Part shown: in pieces, positions 1 through 21,918 of the stretch
Numbering within the stretch: position 1 is the stretch's first letter
Layout: every line of letters begins with the position of its first letter
Assembly: GCF_026151205.1 (NCBI RefSeq)
Contig: NC_087079.1
Span: 13,416,945-13,480,944, forward strand
Reading direction: 5' to 3'
DNA length: 64,000 nucleotides
From: Bolinopsis microptera
Lineage: Eukaryota > Ctenophora > Tentaculata > Lobata > Bolinopsidae
Made by a program: the position numbers and the translations under genes
Notes under the pieces: generated by a model
Database searches by the model: none
Seen by the model: the letters and a program-made list of their open reading frames with translations, nothing else
What the model was told of the DNA's origin: nothing

Positions 1-697
1 TTTTGGAAATGATTGAGATGAATGGCGCGCACATCAGCATATTCTGTTTGAGCACATATCATATTTGTGGGTTCTCACGAGAGTCTTTGAACAATGAACA
101 TGTACTTCTATTGATCTGTAACCACAATTATTTCAGAAGGTGCACAATGCACAATGCATATTGGTTACAACCGCAACTAAAAAAACCAGGTAGGTATGAT
201 ATCCACACTAGAAATGTACAGCAGATTTTGCTTCTGTTGCAAAGGAACAACATTAATTGGCCGTCCTATTGTTAACGAATCTATGCTCAGATTATCACAT
301 CATTTTGATTTACTTGAGAGAGCGGACATGATCCACTAGACTGTGAGTCAGCGCCACATACAATGAGATCAATGACTGAACGAGCTCGAGGCACTGCATA
401 TTACACCAGATCGTATAAAATAGCAAAGATAGGATAATTGCTATTTCTTCAGAAAGACTGAGCCGTCTTCCAGAAGCACAATGTTGCGGTGATCGAGCAC
501 ATTATAAACATTATTACCCCACACATAAACATTATTACCCAAAACAAAGACATTATAACCTTAAGGTTATTATTTGTTAACCAGACCAATAAACACGGTC
601 CCTACCATTGCAGCCCATGACGTGGCCGACATTGTTTATACCATTAAAATATGAGTCGTGTCATTATTTGAGTTATAGTCGTAATCTTGTAAGCGGT
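1..697. other. No gene recognised
   Basis: AT-rich, non-repetitive sequence. The only ORF (90 codons, plus strand, from position 3) has no recognisable domain and no supporting splice context. I see nothing functional here. Confidence 0.5.
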
Positions 698-829
698 GGG
701 TAATTTTGTACACTGTTTGTAGCAGTAGGTAATCTTGTACACTGTTTGTAAGCAGTGGGTAATCTTGTACACTGTTTGTAAGCAGTAGGTAATCTTGTAC
801 ACTGTTTGTAAGCAGTAGGTAATCTTGAT
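698..829. repeat. 30-bp tandem repeat, about 4.5 copies
   Basis: The unit begins aatcttgtacactgtttgta and ends agcagtaggt. Copies differ mainly at one A/G position, and the first copy lacks one base. The 30-bp period keeps a minus-strand frame open, giving a repetitive ORF that I do not regard as a gene. Confidence 0.9.
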
Positions 830-897
830 GGCTGCAGTATCAGGTATGTTTAACGTTACTGAGCCCGTGTACACACACTTCTATATAATATTCTATA

Positions 898-900
<3 letters not shown>

Positions 901-944
<44 letters not shown>

Positions 945-971
945 TATAGAGAGAGAGAGAGAGAGAGAGAG
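901..971. repeat. (GA)n microsatellite
   Basis: Two runs of GA dinucleotides are separated by a short TATATA interruption. The RERERE/SLSLSL ORFs here are repeat artefacts. Confidence 0.95.
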
Positions 972-1219
972 GGGGTTTCAAAGGTTCGCCTTCCCTCATC
1001 TCGTATCATATTTACATAAAATAGCTAAACAGCTGAGAGAAGGTGGGAGAAAGAGAGGGACAGGGATTAAAAGGGGGCAAGGACCGCTTCTTTGGACATA
1101 CTCAATACTCATGGAACATTACACTCGTTACCTTTAGGAACCACCCGACAATTCTCTCAGTAGTTAGTTTACAATATCTCTGTGTAGTACACACACTTAG
1201 CAGGTAAACGTTGTATCTT

Positions 1220-5329
<4,110 letters not shown>

Positions 5330-5679
5330 ATTTAGCTTTCATTTTAGACTTCACGTCTCCCGAAATAAAACTGCGAACAAAGTGAAACAAGGAACTAAGT
5401 AAACTGTAAAACCAAATTTTCGTCACGCATTGGACTTTATCAAGGTTACACTGAAAAGGGGAGGTTTGATCTCTGAACCAGAGAGTGTGGTAATTGGGTT
5501 AGGAAAGTAAACATACATGCGACAAAGATCAGGGTTACCATTAGGAAGAAAATTTCAGCAAAATTTGTAGAAAAGGGGTGTACACATCCATGCGAGAAAA
5601 AATCGGGTTACCAATAAGAAAAATCACAACAGAGAAAGTTTACAACCCTCAGATCAGCGTAGTAAAAGTGTACTAGAAA

Positions 5680-6214
5680 TTAGTCTGTAAAACCGTTTCC
5701 ACACATGTTATTGATTTTCGGTTTAGTGTGTTCTATTGCTAAGCCTTCTCTTATAAAGGTATCTAAGGTATCCTTACATTGTTCTGATATGCTAAATTCG
5801 TAGTTTTCGAAGAATTTTGCTAAGTCTCTTTTTCCCGATATGGGAGTGTAGTGTGGGTCGTCTGCTCTGCGGTGTTCAGCAGCGTGGTATCCTAGTGTGG
5901 TCCTGCTGTTGTTGAGTCGGAAGCTAGACTCGTGTTCGTAGATTCGACCTCTAATAGGTCGTCTTGAAGCTCCTATGTACAGATCTCCGCATTTCTTACA
6001 TTTTGCTTTGTACACGTAGTGTCGGGTGGTACAGTTGAGATCTGCCTTGCAGAGTTCGCACTCGCATATCTCGTCTTTAGATGGTGTGCTGATGATGCTC
6101 CTGACAGCTTTCCCCGCCTGTGTCACTACTCTGGCGTTTATTCCCAGTTGCTTGATCGATGAGTTGACTCTCCTGGTAAAGCTCTCGTTAATGTACGGTA
6201 TCTTCAGGATAAGG
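5680..6214 (-). pseudogene. Penelope-like element C-terminal GIY-YIG endonuclease fragment (left arm)
   Basis: The fragment reads on the minus strand from the palindrome centre to a stop at 5680. It holds the end of the polyprotein: a linker with a CxxC pair (CECELC), then the GIY-YIG core, visible as HYVYKAKC followed by LYIGASRRPIRGRIYEH. The Arg in the helix after YIG is also visible. This domain nicks target DNA for retrotransposition. The reverse transcriptase is missing. The first 65 or so codons of the long ORF crossing the centre are an antisense reading of the other arm and are not real protein. Confidence 0.75.
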
Positions 6215-6225
6215 TCGGGTTCTGG

Positions 6226-6760
6226 CCTTATCCTGAAGATACCGTACATTAACGAGAGCTTTACCAGGAGAGTCAACTCATCGATCAAGCAACTGGGAAT
6301 AAACGCCAGAGTAGTGACACAGGCGGGGAAAGCTGTCAGGAGCATCATCAGCACACCATCTAAAGACGAGATATGCGAGTGCGAACTCTGCAAGGCAGAT
6401 CTCAACTGTACCACCCGACACTACGTGTACAAAGCAAAATGTAAGAAATGCGGAGATCTGTACATAGGAGCTTCAAGACGACCTATTAGAGGTCGAATCT
6501 ACGAACACGAGTCTAGCTTCCGACTCAACAACAGCAGGACCACACTAGGATACCACGCTGCTGAACACCGCAGAGCAGACGACCCACACTACACTCCCAT
6601 ATCGGGAAAAAGAGACTTAGCAAAATTCTTCGAAAACTACGAATTTAGCATATCAGAACAATGTAAGGATACCTTAGATACCTTTATAAGAGAAGGCTTA
6701 GCAATAGAACACACTAAACCGAAAATCAATAACATGTGTGGAAACGGTTTTACAGACTAA
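6226..6760 (+). pseudogene. Penelope-like element C-terminal GIY-YIG endonuclease fragment (right arm)
   Basis: Mirror copy of the left-arm fragment on the plus strand, starting at ILKIPYINESF and ending at a stop at 6760. The same GIY-YIG residues are present with no internal stop or frameshift. With no reverse transcriptase and no visible promoter, it is a truncated insertion and not an autonomous element. Confidence 0.75.
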
Positions 6761-7110
6761 TTTCTAGTACACTTTTACTACGCTGATCTGAGGGTTGTAA
6801 ACTTTCTCTGTTGTGATTTTTCTTATTGGTAACCCGATTTTTTCTCGCATGGATGTGTACACCCCTTTTCTACAAATTTTGCTGAAATTTTCTTCCTAAT
6901 GGTAACCCTGATCTTTGTCGCATGTATGTTTACTTTCCTAACCCAATTACCACACTCTCTGGTTCAGAGATCAAACCTCCCCTTTTCAGTGTAACCTTGA
7001 TAAAGTCCAATGCGTGACGAAAATTTGGTTTTACAGTTTACTTAGTTCCTTGTTTCACTTTGTTCGCAGTTTTATTTCGGGAGACGTGAAGTCTAAAATG
7101 AAAGCTAAAT

Positions 7111-9949
7111 TCGTCTCAAACTCACGCTCAGCCTTAAGATCTATTTGATATAATTATTAACAATAATACAATGATTATAACGATTGGATATAAAAAAGTA
7201 TAAAAGCGATAATATATCAGTATTCAAATTCAAACTATTTAAAACTTATAATTCATGGAGTTTTATATGAAGTAAGGTAATTACTAATTAGTGAAAATAT
7301 TTGATTCCTGGTAGGAAGGTGACGTACATTTTTGCTATAAAAAACAGAAATAACTCCTAAAAATAACCCATTTAAAATTGGTATATTATAAGTAATAAAA
7401 AAATTCGAGCCGCCCCTCCAGTTAAAGTAGTCAAATATTAAAGTGTGTTCAATCTTAAATAAACTAATTATTTAACTGAAATTGAACTAATATTTAACTA
7501 AATAATAAACTAAATTGTATAACTACCTTCAAACTGGTCTGGAGATTGCGTTTTCGTGCAGAGACACCCCATCGTTATGATTTAGATTAGGTTCTATTGG
7601 GATCATATCTTGACAGCGTCCAGCATAATCTTAACATATCTAACGCATGGCTAAAGCTGTAATGTTTTCTTTATTACCAATGTAAAGATGTAATAATAAT
7701 GTCATGATGTTCTGTTAGTAACGTTCAATCGCAATAAATCCCCAATTATTACTTTATTATCTTCATTATAAACCTTTATAATAATCAAATATGGCATTAT
7801 TTTCATCAAAATATGGGCTCATAATTTTAAAACATTGGGAACATTCATTGGAAGTCAATATATGAATAACGAACACTGGAAGGAATTTGTCGAAAATCAT
7901 TACAATCTTTTTGAGAACACGGTATCCAAGGTTCCACCGTATATCCAGTGTTACACAATTACCATTTTCCAGTGTTACGTAGAAACACAGTAACCAGGGT
8001 AACATGGTGTCCATGGCTACACAGTGTCTAAGACTATAATCCTTCAATCAACCAGATCATCTTATATTAACTCCCTTATTTCTCCTCCCCATAGGGATTT
8101 GTCCGGAAATTTAGGGTTCAACATACACGGTTACATTATGTAGCTTAACCAGTAAGATAAAGAGGATATATTGGATAATATGTACCTGATATTTAGGGAT
8201 AGAACATATATATATTATATAATAGGATATATAGTATGTATGTAGAATATGTAGGATATGTATGATATGTAGGCCAGGATATATTAGAGCTTTTCATCCA
8301 ATATGTAGGATATAATATGCAGCTAGCTGTTATTGAAGATACGGTGGTCCAGTCTACACATTGTAATTACCCCGGGCTCCCCAGCCCGATTAGTGCTACC
8401 AGCACGAACTACTCAGCTGCTCCGTACTGCAGGAAGTGGACCGTCTCTACTACTACCTTACATTTTACATGTTTAGGAGCACGTTTCCACTGTATGTGTG
8501 TGGATTATAAGTGAGGACTAAAGAAGAGTGGTAATTTGGTGTTTTTGGAGGAGGAGAACGAGTTTTGCTGCTTTTATTATATCGGCTTGTTTCGACGTAG
8601 TAAAAGATACAGTTAACGGAAGAATAGCTTGCAAAAAATCTGCCACGATGACCGTAATTTAAGAAATTAAGGTTGAGATCAGAAGATTTAACGATCAATT
8701 AATTAGGTTAGATCGGTCGTCGTACACTCAAGTCGTATTATATACATTAATACATCAAGTACGCTTATAAAACTATTAAAGAAAAGAATGCTTTACAAGT
8801 CAATTGTATGGTCCTAAGTGACTTCAGCCTCCTACATTAAAATACTCCAGTATAAGTAGATAGGAAGATTACGCTAAAAAAGCTCTCATTAAAAAGATTG
8901 ACATTTAACAAAGATTGATTTGGCCACATTCCCAAATATGGGCATAAAACATTTCGATTTAAGGAATTCAAGAGTTCAACAAATTACAAGTACGGCACAA
9001 GAGTTGTCACTGTTGACATGGAAACATGTGTTTTAGAAGGAGATACTATCGTAAAACTAGCTCTCTAATTTGTGATCGGACTGCCGTGGAAGTTGACCTT
9101 TTTTCCAAAGAACGAATAACTTCATTCCAACATATTATTTTCTACTGTAAAACACTAGGCACCTGCTCAAAAATATCTTCTCTTCATTATATTTCTTACG
9201 GTAAAATACTAGGCATTCGCTCACTAAATCGCTTGAGACAAGTCACCGAGAGCTCACATGTTTGGCAATAATATCCATATTCTAGTGTACGCTCACGTGT
9301 ACCGCGTTAAAATTTCATTTTCGAACTTTCATAATTTCCATGGAGCACATAATGTAAATTTTATTAAGATAACTCTCGATAAGGAAAAAAAGAAACGTGA
9401 ACCATAACTTTAACATTCTACAGAAAAGTGTTCAAAGCAAATAAGGAAGAGAGGAAATAAGAACAAATAAACTGCCGCACCCGGTAAAAGTGTTATCAAC
9501 CTTGCACTATTAAGCAAAACGGGTTCAAAACGAATATCAAGTAGGAGGACAAGGATGAAACACTGAAATATTAGTGTTAGTGTTAACATATTGTAAGTAA
9601 AAAAGTACCTTTCCTTATATAACTTTGAGTAAAGAGAAAAACAGCGCAACAAAAGAAAACTAGTGTAGAGAATCCCCGCAAGAAAAGCATTGTGAAGCTG
9701 TAGCGACTGTAGCCTGTACCGGAGAGAAAGGCGAATAAAAGTCAGGTTTATGGTCAAATGCCCAGTTCAAACTGGATCACTATACAAAGCAGTATATAAT
9801 ATCTATACACACCTTATATGGTCGTCACGTGTTACACACTAATAAAACACAGCTTTACCGTCGTTGTGTTCACGAATCAAGACAAAGCGATATATTATGC
9901 TTGATAAGGCAAAGTGAGGTGAGCCAGAGAAAAGGTAAGAAGAGCATCA
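7111..9949. other. Gene-poor stretch
   Basis: AT-rich unique-looking sequence. 8180-8310 is locally simple, with many tagga/tatg words. Several ORFs of 65-115 codons lie on both strands, none with a recognisable motif, signal peptide or splice context. Confidence 0.4.
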
Positions 9950-9954
9950 AAAGA

Positions 9955-10561
<607 letters not shown>

Positions 10562-11713
10562 CTGTATAGACGTGCTGGCTGGTGAAATTATAATTAATTA
10601 CTCGGTGTGAATGGTGAGGAACAATACTGCAATTAAAATACACATGGTCAGTGTACTGTACCATACCTGACACTTGTATCATTATTATGAACAATAATAA
10701 TGTACCTGCAGTAGTTCCCAAACCGAAAGTGCTTATACAGTAGTGACACAGTAACCATGGCAACCTTCTGTCATGACCTGATCCCAGGGTAAGTCACTGT
10801 GTTTATTAGCAACGCAGTTGTGTTCTTAAAGCGTTACAATTGGTTCAATTGATGAACAAAGGAACAACAATGAAACTTATACACTGGTGCTGCTGTATGG
10901 GCCCCCTTGAACAATGAACAATCACTGGCTTAAAAGATCCAGTCAGTTGATTCTGTACAATAACCATTCCCCTAAGAACGAGAACAAGTAAAGGCCCCGA
11001 TTAGACATGAAATTACTGAATTATTGGGTAATTGTCACAATATTGTGTTATATACTCTGCAAAACTTGGTATTATGTTTGGGAGATTGAAGAATCGAAAA
11101 CCCGGAGTTGTTTCACAAAGTTCAACTAAAGAGATAGTAAAGTAATTTTAAGCTCATTAACTTGAGATCATCCTTAAATCACGCTCTCAGCAGGGATCGG
11201 CCATATTGTCTCACTCAAAATCCACGTAGGCCACTGTAACAAAGCTAAATAAAACACTATCATATCTATTATCGGACTACAACCAACACGTCAATATAGC
11301 CACAAGCTCGAAATACGGTGGTTCAGGGCTGCTACATAAAATTAATACACTTCCAGTATATTATTAGAATCTGCCAATGTAATGTAGGCGTGACAACGAG
11401 AAATTAACACACAACCAGTTGCCATGACAACACAACCAGTTGCCATGACAACACAACCATCGTCATACTGTCACTTAAACTGGACAAGCCAATTTTTTGC
11501 ACAGACACATCATAATTTTAAATAAATCTAACTAAACTTAATTATTAGACAGAGACTATCCCCTCAAGAGGTGTGTGCAGCACATTGTGTGACTAATATG
11601 TCACAATGTCAAATCCATATAATATATATTATCACTAGCAACAACGGCGGTTACACGGTTGTTACGTAAGCTAATTTAAATTTAAATTACGCAATTTAAA
11701 TTACCTAAGTTAG
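10562..11713. other. No gene recognised
   Basis: No convincing ORF. A short tandem of cacaaccagttgccatgaca units (about 22 bp, two and a half copies) lies near 11,410-11,460. Nothing else stands out. Confidence 0.4.
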
Positions 11714-14529
<2,816 letters not shown>

Positions 14530-15230
14530 GTGGTTATTCACCCACATAAAAACAGGACAATGTGTGTGCTGTTTTTAGTGCGGGTTATTGTGTTAAACAG
14601 AGGTTAGTCTGTCAGGGGGTTCAGCTGGAAACGTGCCAAGTTTTTATATTTTGAAAAACGTTCAAATTTTCGGAATTTATATCAAAATTTTTGAGTCTAA
14701 AAATGCAATTTTAAGTCCTCTACGACAGTGATAGAAAGTAGAAAAGACCACGCAATTGAAGGTCAAGTTTAATATAGATACATACCTATATTATAAAGTT
14801 ATAAGCACTGGCTTTAAACCAGGTTCGGGTAGGATAAACATTATTGGGTAAAATCTCAAAGATCTTACACCTCTTTTAGGATCAACCACCACAGCAGCTA
14901 GCTTTTTATCTGCCTGTATGAGTCATTGTTGCTAATGTGCAGTGATTTTAGGTAACTAACGTAATTCTCGATAACAAGAATAAAATATGGATATATGCTT
15001 ACATCATATATATTTGATACGAATATATTATTTATAAATGAAGAATATTAATGTTGTTGTCGAATGCACCCTCCTTTATTATTTAAGTAGCTACTTAGTT
15101 AAAGAGGACCGCACAAAGGAGGTGTATAATGCGATGTGACCCTCTCGCGCGATGTGACCTTCTGGTACACGGACCTTTGTATGAAATGTAAAAATTACTA
15201 ACCCGCAGAGACCAGTAGAGCATTCTCTAA

Positions 15231-15290
15231 AATGAGAAATACGTACGGTACGTACCTTTAAAAATAGCTGTACCGTACGTACTTCTCATT
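15231..15290. repeat. 21-bp inverted repeat (hairpin)
   Basis: Arms at 15231-15251 and 15270-15290 match at 20 of 21 positions (core tacgtacggtac) across an 18-base loop. No flanking target duplication is clear; it could be a tiny MITE remnant. Confidence 0.7.
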
Positions 15291-15587
15291 ATAGTGCATT
15301 CTGTTGGGGTGTGTGAAGGTGGCCAAGGTGCCTCCTTATTCTGGAGAAACATTAGCACCTTGGTTTGTATTATATGCGACAAGAGAAACGACATCTTAGG
15401 ACGCGAGGAGAGTGATGATTCCTCGGACTACATATTATTATAATATGACTACAACGAGTCAATTTTCCTAATATTTAAATCATGATCGGACTGAATAAAG
15501 AAGGTACCACACAACCAGTTGATTGGTTTTTGTTGTTGTGCCTTTTCCGAATTTTTATCCTCGTATCTCCTGTTGATGATTGAGAAA

Positions 15588-15632
15588 CGTGTTGCCCGGT
15601 AACGTGTTGCCCGGTAACGTGTTGCCCGGTAA
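15588..15632. repeat. 15-bp tandem repeat, three copies
   Basis: Three exact head-to-tail copies of cgtgttgcccggtaa, a GC-rich unit in an AT-rich surrounding. Confidence 0.9.
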
Positions 15633-16991
15633 TAGATCTGGATCAGTATTTAGAGAGGCATTTTCAGCTAAACTTGACCTGTAAATAGATTTACAAAACC
15701 TAACTTTTGCTTTGTTCTCTTAAAAGGTCTGATTACTGTGCGTGACTAAAGACTGGACATGGAAGCACTGATAATGCAATTCTTCATTTGGATTATTTGC
15801 CGAACCTGATCAGCCGGATCCCTATTGGGGAATAAGGTACCAGATCAGCCGGATCCCCATTGGGAATGAGATACCCCAATATCTCCGTTATCAACCTAAT
15901 AAACCTGAACCAGAATTAGCTCATATAAAACTCTTATATCTACAGCTGTAATTCTGATTCATGGCCTAGTTTAGTTTGGTAACCATTCCTTCTAACTCCA
16001 ACTTACACCAAGTCGCTTACTTACCCAGGCCTCTTTTACCATTACACCTTTATATTTCTAACTATGGTTCAGCTCTTGCCAAAAAAGTGGGTCAGAGTCG
16101 TAACACTGCAATTTCTATTGATGAGAATTCGGATTTCGCTGGTAGCGTATGTGATCGACAGTACAGTACAGTCGATGACACCGAGTCTATAACAAAGCAA
16201 GATACTGGCAACAAATTGAAACCAATACAACATCCCCCTAACAATACGTACACTCCTCATTTCCTGCCTTTCAACTGAGGCCTTCTCAGATGAATACAAC
16301 CAATATATTATCATACATACATAAACTTGGTCACGTTTCAATCTGGATATATGCTGTGTGGTGGTATCCGAGAAACAAACAATAAACCTTTTCTTTATCT
16401 TACATCAAAAGATGGAGATATTGTTCAGAAAGCCCTAATGAATCTACAATGGCAGGACAATTTCAACGTTGTATATTCGTATTCTGGTAGTAGCGCTCCT
16501 TTACTTCATCTGAATACTTTACTGAACCCTCAACTACAAATTGCAGATCCATCACATAATACTTATGCAAAAGCAATGCATCCCCATTAATATTAAGATC
16601 CAGTGATGATGAGTGATATAATGCTCTAAATCACCTCCCCCAGCACACACAATATACACTCACACCTAACACATATTTTAATGAAAGAAGTCGGAGAAAG
16701 GGCGGACAACAAAGGAGGGAGAGACACGGCAGAGTAGTAACTACCGAAGAACGACACAAATTAAACTCTTTTATCAGCCAGCACAACTCGAACCAGGGAA
16801 TTAGCAACACAGCCTATATAGATTATATACCCGGCATAGTGAGCGGCATTGTACTTCAATTTAACCTTTATTATATGAACGGTATTGTAAGTCCATGTAG
16901 CCTCTATATAGACAATAAAACCACATATTAAACATGTAATGGAAGATTATGCTTAAAGAGAGCAGCCTGGAGAAAGAGAGTAGCATAGAGA

Positions 16992-17033
16992 GAGATGTGT
17001 ATATAACAATTTAGGGAGAGAGAGAGGGAGAGA

Positions 17034-17112
<79 letters not shown>

Positions 17113-17192
17113 AAAAGAAAGAGAGATAGAGAGAGAGAGAAAAAGAAAGAGAGAAAAAGAGAGAGAGGGAGAGAGAAAAAGAGAGAGAGAGG
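16992..17192. repeat. Interrupted (GA)n microsatellite
   Basis: About 200 bp of GA with AAAA and GGGA interruptions in the flanks. The SLSLSL ORF on the minus strand is an artefact. Confidence 0.95.
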
Positions 17193-18454
17193 CGAAGTTA
17201 TGCTGCTTCTAGACAATGGGAGAAGATGATGACCCAACGGTTCATTTCTTTATCAAAATTACAAGTCTCTAATAACGGTAAGACTTTGTAATCTAATCTT
17301 CAAGCAGCAGGTTCTAATGTGAGTTTCAGACGCCGGGGTTGACCAGAAGCAGCAAGTATGCACTTATATGTAACATTATCATTGCCTTTTCAAACAATCA
17401 ATAACATCGCCTCCCGCACTAAACAATGGATCCTGCTTTGGACAATTAGATTTAGAATTCTTCGCCCAAAATTAGATTGAAAAGCGGCATTACCTACGCA
17501 TCAGTTAGAACAAAGGAAAGAGTGAATAATTATTAGCATTTGACTCCTTTGGCCTAGATCAAAAGCTGGCTTTATGAAAAAGTTTGAAATTGCCAGGAAC
17601 GCACGATCCGCATGAAGTACATACTTCAAACACCCCTCTACTCTACTGACATTTGACTCTACTGACATTTGACTGTACTGACATTTGACTCTACTGACAT
17701 TTGACTGTACTCACAATTGGTTGTGATTAAAATTGAAAATATTATCAATCACTGGTCGATCTCTACAGAGTTTAGAATTTTTGTGCATCTTTGGAAAGGA
17801 TCAACGATTTTAGTGTCAACTATCATAAATTGCATTGTTACCTACCTTTTTGTCCAAATTTACTTGTTTGTCCACGATTTTACCTAAGATCCCAGAGTTA
17901 CCCTCAATTCAATAATCAAAGTCACTTAGAAATCGGAAGAGTCTCTTTTGAATAACTTAACAAATATTTAACAACCCTGCGGAACTACTTGTCCGTATCA
18001 TGATGCTACGAAAATCAAACTCAATAAATAAAAGCAAAACGGGTTAATTTCCGGGAATAAGCAAGTGTGGCACGATTTATATAAAATTGTTAGGTAATTG
18101 CTGTGTTCAAAACAACAAATTTAACTAATTATACCTGCTCTATTTTGAGGTGTGTTGGCAATATTCAAAGAAATTGCCAACACTCAAACCACTTGAACCC
18201 CCTTCGGACCAGTCACTGCACCAGTGATTACGCAAGCTCTTACCAAATATACAGCGGGCTTTATATAACGATAACATCTGCTGAATTAAACCCACTGAAC
18301 CAAGCACATAATATTTACCTGCGTCCTGTCACTGCACATGATGACACTGTGATGAATTGTGATATTTTGCTAAACTGCCGGCTCCATTATATTACCAACT
18401 TTGAGCTGAGGGTGGTGGTGCGCCAACTGCTTACACACCAACTGGTTACACCGG
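17193..18454. other. No gene recognised; small 16-bp tandem
   Basis: AT-rich sequence without supported coding. At 17,637-17,705 a 16-bp unit (ctctactgacatttga, with ctgtac variants) repeats about four and a half times. The 119-codon ORF from 18,103 shows no family features. Confidence 0.4.
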
Positions 18455-18862
18455 GAGTTTAGGTAGGATGTTAGGTAGGATGTGAGGTAGGATGTTAGGT
18501 AGGATTTTAGGTAGGATGTTAAGATGTTAGGTAGGATGTGAGGGAGTTTAGGTAGGATGTTAGGAAGGATGTTAGGTAGGGTGTGAGGGAGTTTAGGTAG
18601 GATGTTAGGTAGGATTCGAGGTAGGATGTTAGGTAGGATGTTAGGTAGGGTTTGAGGGAGTTTAGGTAGGATGTGTAGATAGGATGTGTAGGTAGGATGT
18701 GAGGGAGTTTAGGCAGGATGTGTAGGTAGGATGTGTAGATAGGATGTGTAGATAGGATGTGTAGGTAGGATGTGAGGTAGGATGTGAGGTAGGATGTTAG
18801 GTAGGATGTGAGGAAGTTTAGGTAGGATGTGAGGTAGGATGTAAGGTAGGATGTGAGGGAGT
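18455..18862. repeat. 12-bp TTAGGTAGGATG-type minisatellite
   Basis: About 400 bp of ttaggtaggatg units with tgaggtaggatg and tgtaggtaggatg variants, and periodic gagggagtttaggtagg insertions that give a higher-order pattern. It resembles a telomere motif, but the unit is 12-13 bp and contains GGATG, so I call it a minisatellite. Confidence 0.9.
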
Positions 18863-20496
18863 GTGAAACCCTTTACGTTCGGTAGAATTGTAGTAGTTAA
18901 TCACACTTCATGGGTATTCAGGGACCATGGTGTGAGACCATTTTGTTGTGTTCATGCAATAAGTAAAGCAAGGCAAATTTACAAAATAACTGGGAAACAT
19001 TTAAACATCACAATAAATAAGATAATACGTTGTTTAGCAGCGGTCATCCTTCACAACATACCATTTACGAAACTACTTCCAAAGAAATTGATAATATTAC
19101 TCATCTTAAATGGTCAAATCCTCCCAAATGTGAATAGTCTGCATTTCTCAACATTCATATCGTATTCATTCTAACTGTACAGTGTACACCCGAGCTTACT
19201 GGGCAACTTTGAAAAAATACTAAGGGAAATGGCCTGGAGATGAGAGAAAACGGATTATTGGTCGTACACAATAATATGCACACAGTACAACTAAATATGC
19301 CAAATTTCATTTGTTTAGGCTTAACCATTTCAAATTAGTTTACGGCTGGTTTAAAGCTTTACAAATGCAAATAGTTTAGTCTCTTGTGTGGATGTTAAAA
19401 TATTAAGATATTATTTGTGTTTTAGTCTCTTGTGTGGAAGTTAAAATATTAAGATATTATTTGTGTTTTAGTCTCTTGTGTGGATGTTAAAATATTAAGA
19501 TATTATTTGTGTTTTAGTCTCTTGTGTGGAAGTTAAAATATTAAGATATTATTTGTGTTTTAGTATCTTGTGTGGATGTTAAAATATTAAGATATAATTT
19601 GTGTTTTAGTCTCTTGTGTGGATGTTAAAATATTAAGATATTATTTGTGTTTTAGTCTCTTGTGTGGATGCTAAAATATTAAAATACTATTTGTGTTTTG
19701 GACCACCATATTTCCTGGTTTCATGTGGTTATTGTTAGATAATTATGAGATTATTATTTAAGATAACGTTACATGGTCAAAATGGTCTTTATCATAAAAG
19801 GGTATATCAACTTTTCAATGCAGATATGAATAGAGTAATTTATAGCAGTAACATTAATCCAAAACTTAGACTTGTGATAAATAATGTTCTTGTGTCCGGA
19901 TATTACGGGTATTATAATATATTCTAACGCATCATTTTGATTACTAATAATGGCCACTTATAAATGGTTAGAATATGATAATAATTTCATATAATATACG
20001 TTGTATACCTTATCAGGCCTTATTTGGAAGCACATTTTGGGCGGATAGGAGTTCATTATGAGCACAAAAATTTCTTTGAACATGGTAACTTACCCCCAAA
20101 AGTATTACCACAAGTTTAATCTACCTGCAAACACTTACGCATTTCCACAAAAAACTGACCACAAGCAAAAAAAGGGCGTAATAGAGCATCAGGTCGGTCG
20201 AAGGAAAACACGACTCGTGTAGTAATGATAATACAGTACAGATAATCAAATTTAACTCCATTCAAAAGGGGACCTGTCACACAATGATTCCACTCAGGTT
20301 TGAATACGCTTTTATTGGCAGATAATGAAGAGCGCCAGCACATGTGCGTTAGAATGAAACTATCGTTATGGGCTCGCTGTGGGGTGTGTACACTACTACA
20401 CTGTAATTACCCCTGTACAATTACCAAAGTGCAGCACAAATTGCATTCATAGCTAGGAAAACATACGGTAACAGTGTGTACATGTGAGAGCGGGGA
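18863..20496. other. No gene recognised outside the 45-bp tandem array
   Basis: AT-rich sequence on both sides of the tandem array at 19.4-19.7 kb. The ORFs (60-103 codons) are unconvincing. Confidence 0.4.
19374..19695. repeat. 45-bp tandem repeat, seven copies
   Basis: The unit begins tttagtctcttgtgtggatg, continues through ttaaaatattaagatattat and ends ttgtg. The first copies alternate between ggatg and ggaag variants, suggesting expansion by a two-unit block. The last copy is degenerate. Confidence 0.9.
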
Positions 20497-20556
20497 TGTG
20501 TGTGTGTGTGTGTTTGTGGTTTGTGTGTGTGTGTGTGTGCGTGCGTGTGCGCGTGC

Positions 20557-20637
<81 letters not shown>
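20497..20637. repeat. (TG)n microsatellite
   Basis: TG dinucleotides with GCGTGCG interruptions. A smaller TG run lies at 20,766-20,788 and another at 21,457-21,481. Alternating purine-pyrimidine tracts of this length can adopt Z-DNA. The HTHTHT and VCVCVC ORFs are artefacts. Confidence 0.95.

Positions 20638-21918
<1,281 letters not shown>

Larger units (their letters stand above)
5330..7110. mobile_element. Head-to-head palindrome of two Penelope-like element 3' fragments
   Basis: Two arms of 885 bp (5330-6214 and 6226-7110) are inverted copies around an 11-bp spacer (6215-6225). Paired coordinates sum to 12440 throughout, and the encoded proteins of the two arms are identical outside the spacer. 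Each arm reads outward: a GIY-YIG endonuclease coding end followed by about 350 bp of 3' flank. The centre is therefore the shared 5' truncation point. Penelope-like elements are known for 5' truncation and inverted partial copies, but such a perfect fold-back could also be an assembly or amplification chimera. The lack of arm divergence means it is very young or artefactual. Confidence 0.85.

Noticed and set aside
16770-16800. tRNA or tRNA-derived SINE on the minus strand (ggttcgagttgtgc)
   Set aside because: Only the B-box-like T-loop matches; no cloverleaf or A box could be built.
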